Of a stretch of 6,517 bases of DNA, positions 6,451 to 6,517 are shown one piece after another. Positions within the stretch are counted from its first letter, which is position 1, and every line of letters begins with the position of its first letter. The notes beneath the pieces were generated by a model. It was not told the origin of the DNA and did no database searches. It was given only the letters and a program-made list of their open reading frames with translations. The DNA is from Campylobacterales bacterium (lineage in GTDB: Bacteria; Campylobacterota; Campylobacteria; Campylobacterales; Thiovulaceae). Made by a program: the position numbers and the translations under genes. Location: assembly GCA_012963895.1 (NCBI GenBank), contig DTUW01000084.1:1-6517 (forward strand), read 5' to 3'.

Positions 6451-6517
6451 AGATTATCTAGACAGTGAAATAATAAAAAAAATAGAACTTTATAGAAGTG
6501 TTGTAATGAACCCAATC
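6443..6517 (+). pseudogene. Inverted partial copy of the ATPase C-terminal coding sequence
   Basis: Read on the plus strand from 6443, the sequence encodes AVKDYLDSEIIKK and continues through ELYRSVVMNPI to the window end. This is the same peptide as residues 140-163 of the minus-strand ATPase, counted from its TTG at 6399. No ATG, GTG or TTG start lies in frame before it; an in-frame TAG is at 6425-6427. It is therefore a headless fragment and not a separate gene with its own start. It may continue beyond the window. It could be a true duplication remnant or a chimeric join in the assembly. Confidence 0.75.
6449..6517. repeat. Inverted repeat, right arm, running off the window
   Basis: This arm is the reverse complement of 5911-5979 at 68 of 69 positions. 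It reaches the last base of the window, so its outer boundary is unknown. The single difference, C at 6463, is synonymous in the ATPase reading frame (Asp GAC against GAT). Confidence 0.95.

Noticed and set aside
5911..6517. Inverted repeat as insertion-sequence ends
   Set aside because: The arms are coding sequence of the ATPase itself, the enclosed DNA encodes no transposase, and no target-site duplication can be seen.
1..6517. CRISPR arrays, tRNA/rRNA genes, riboswitches or intrinsic terminators
   Set aside because: No spaced direct repeats, cloverleaf-like segments, or GC hairpin plus T-run were found; coding sequence fills nearly all of the window.

Overview
The window looks like a gene-dense, low-GC bacterial chromosome segment (roughly mid-30s % GC by eye), most likely from the Campylobacterota (Sulfurimonas/Sulfurovum/Thiovulum-like). 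This placement is inferred from the style of the HD-GYP, HemW, RbfA/RimP and SiaB/SiaC proteins and from the tight packing; no rRNA or other marker gene is present to prove it.

Layout. Positions 1-531 (+) hold the 3' end of an HD-GYP c-di-GMP phosphodiesterase gene. Everything from 528 to about 6450 is one minus-strand array of eight genes, read from right to left: an AAA/ABC-type ATPase C-terminal part (5' end not intact), hemW, rbfA, rimP, lysA, hemL, siaC, siaB. Gaps are 8-15 nt, or the genes overlap, and Shine-Dalgarno sequences often overlap the preceding stop codon. No internal promoter or terminator is visible, so the array probably acts as a single operon whose promoter lies outside the window. 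siaB and the HD-GYP gene converge and their stop codons overlap within four bases (TTAG, 528-531). There is no gene-free stretch longer than 300 bases.

Function. The operon mixes heme metabolism (HemL makes 5-aminolevulinate; HemW is a heme chaperone), lysine biosynthesis (LysA), 30S ribosome maturation (RbfA, RimP) and a partner-switch signalling pair (SiaB kinase, SiaC phosphoprotein). In Pseudomonas, SiaB/SiaC control a diguanylate cyclase, so finding the pair tail-to-tail with a c-di-GMP phosphodiesterase gene is suggestive. The SiaA phosphatase and SiaD cyclase are not in the window.

The most unusual structure is at the right edge. The last 69 bases (6449-6517) are an inverted, 68/69 identical copy of an internal piece of the ATPase gene (5911-5979). 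The join falls inside the ATPase coding sequence, just upstream of its ABC-signature region, and cuts off the 5' part of the gene. This is either an amplification/assembly chimera or a real inverted duplication that broke the gene. The ATPase gene is also visibly more AT-rich than its neighbours and may be a recently acquired defence-type gene. I found no convincing wholly new system.
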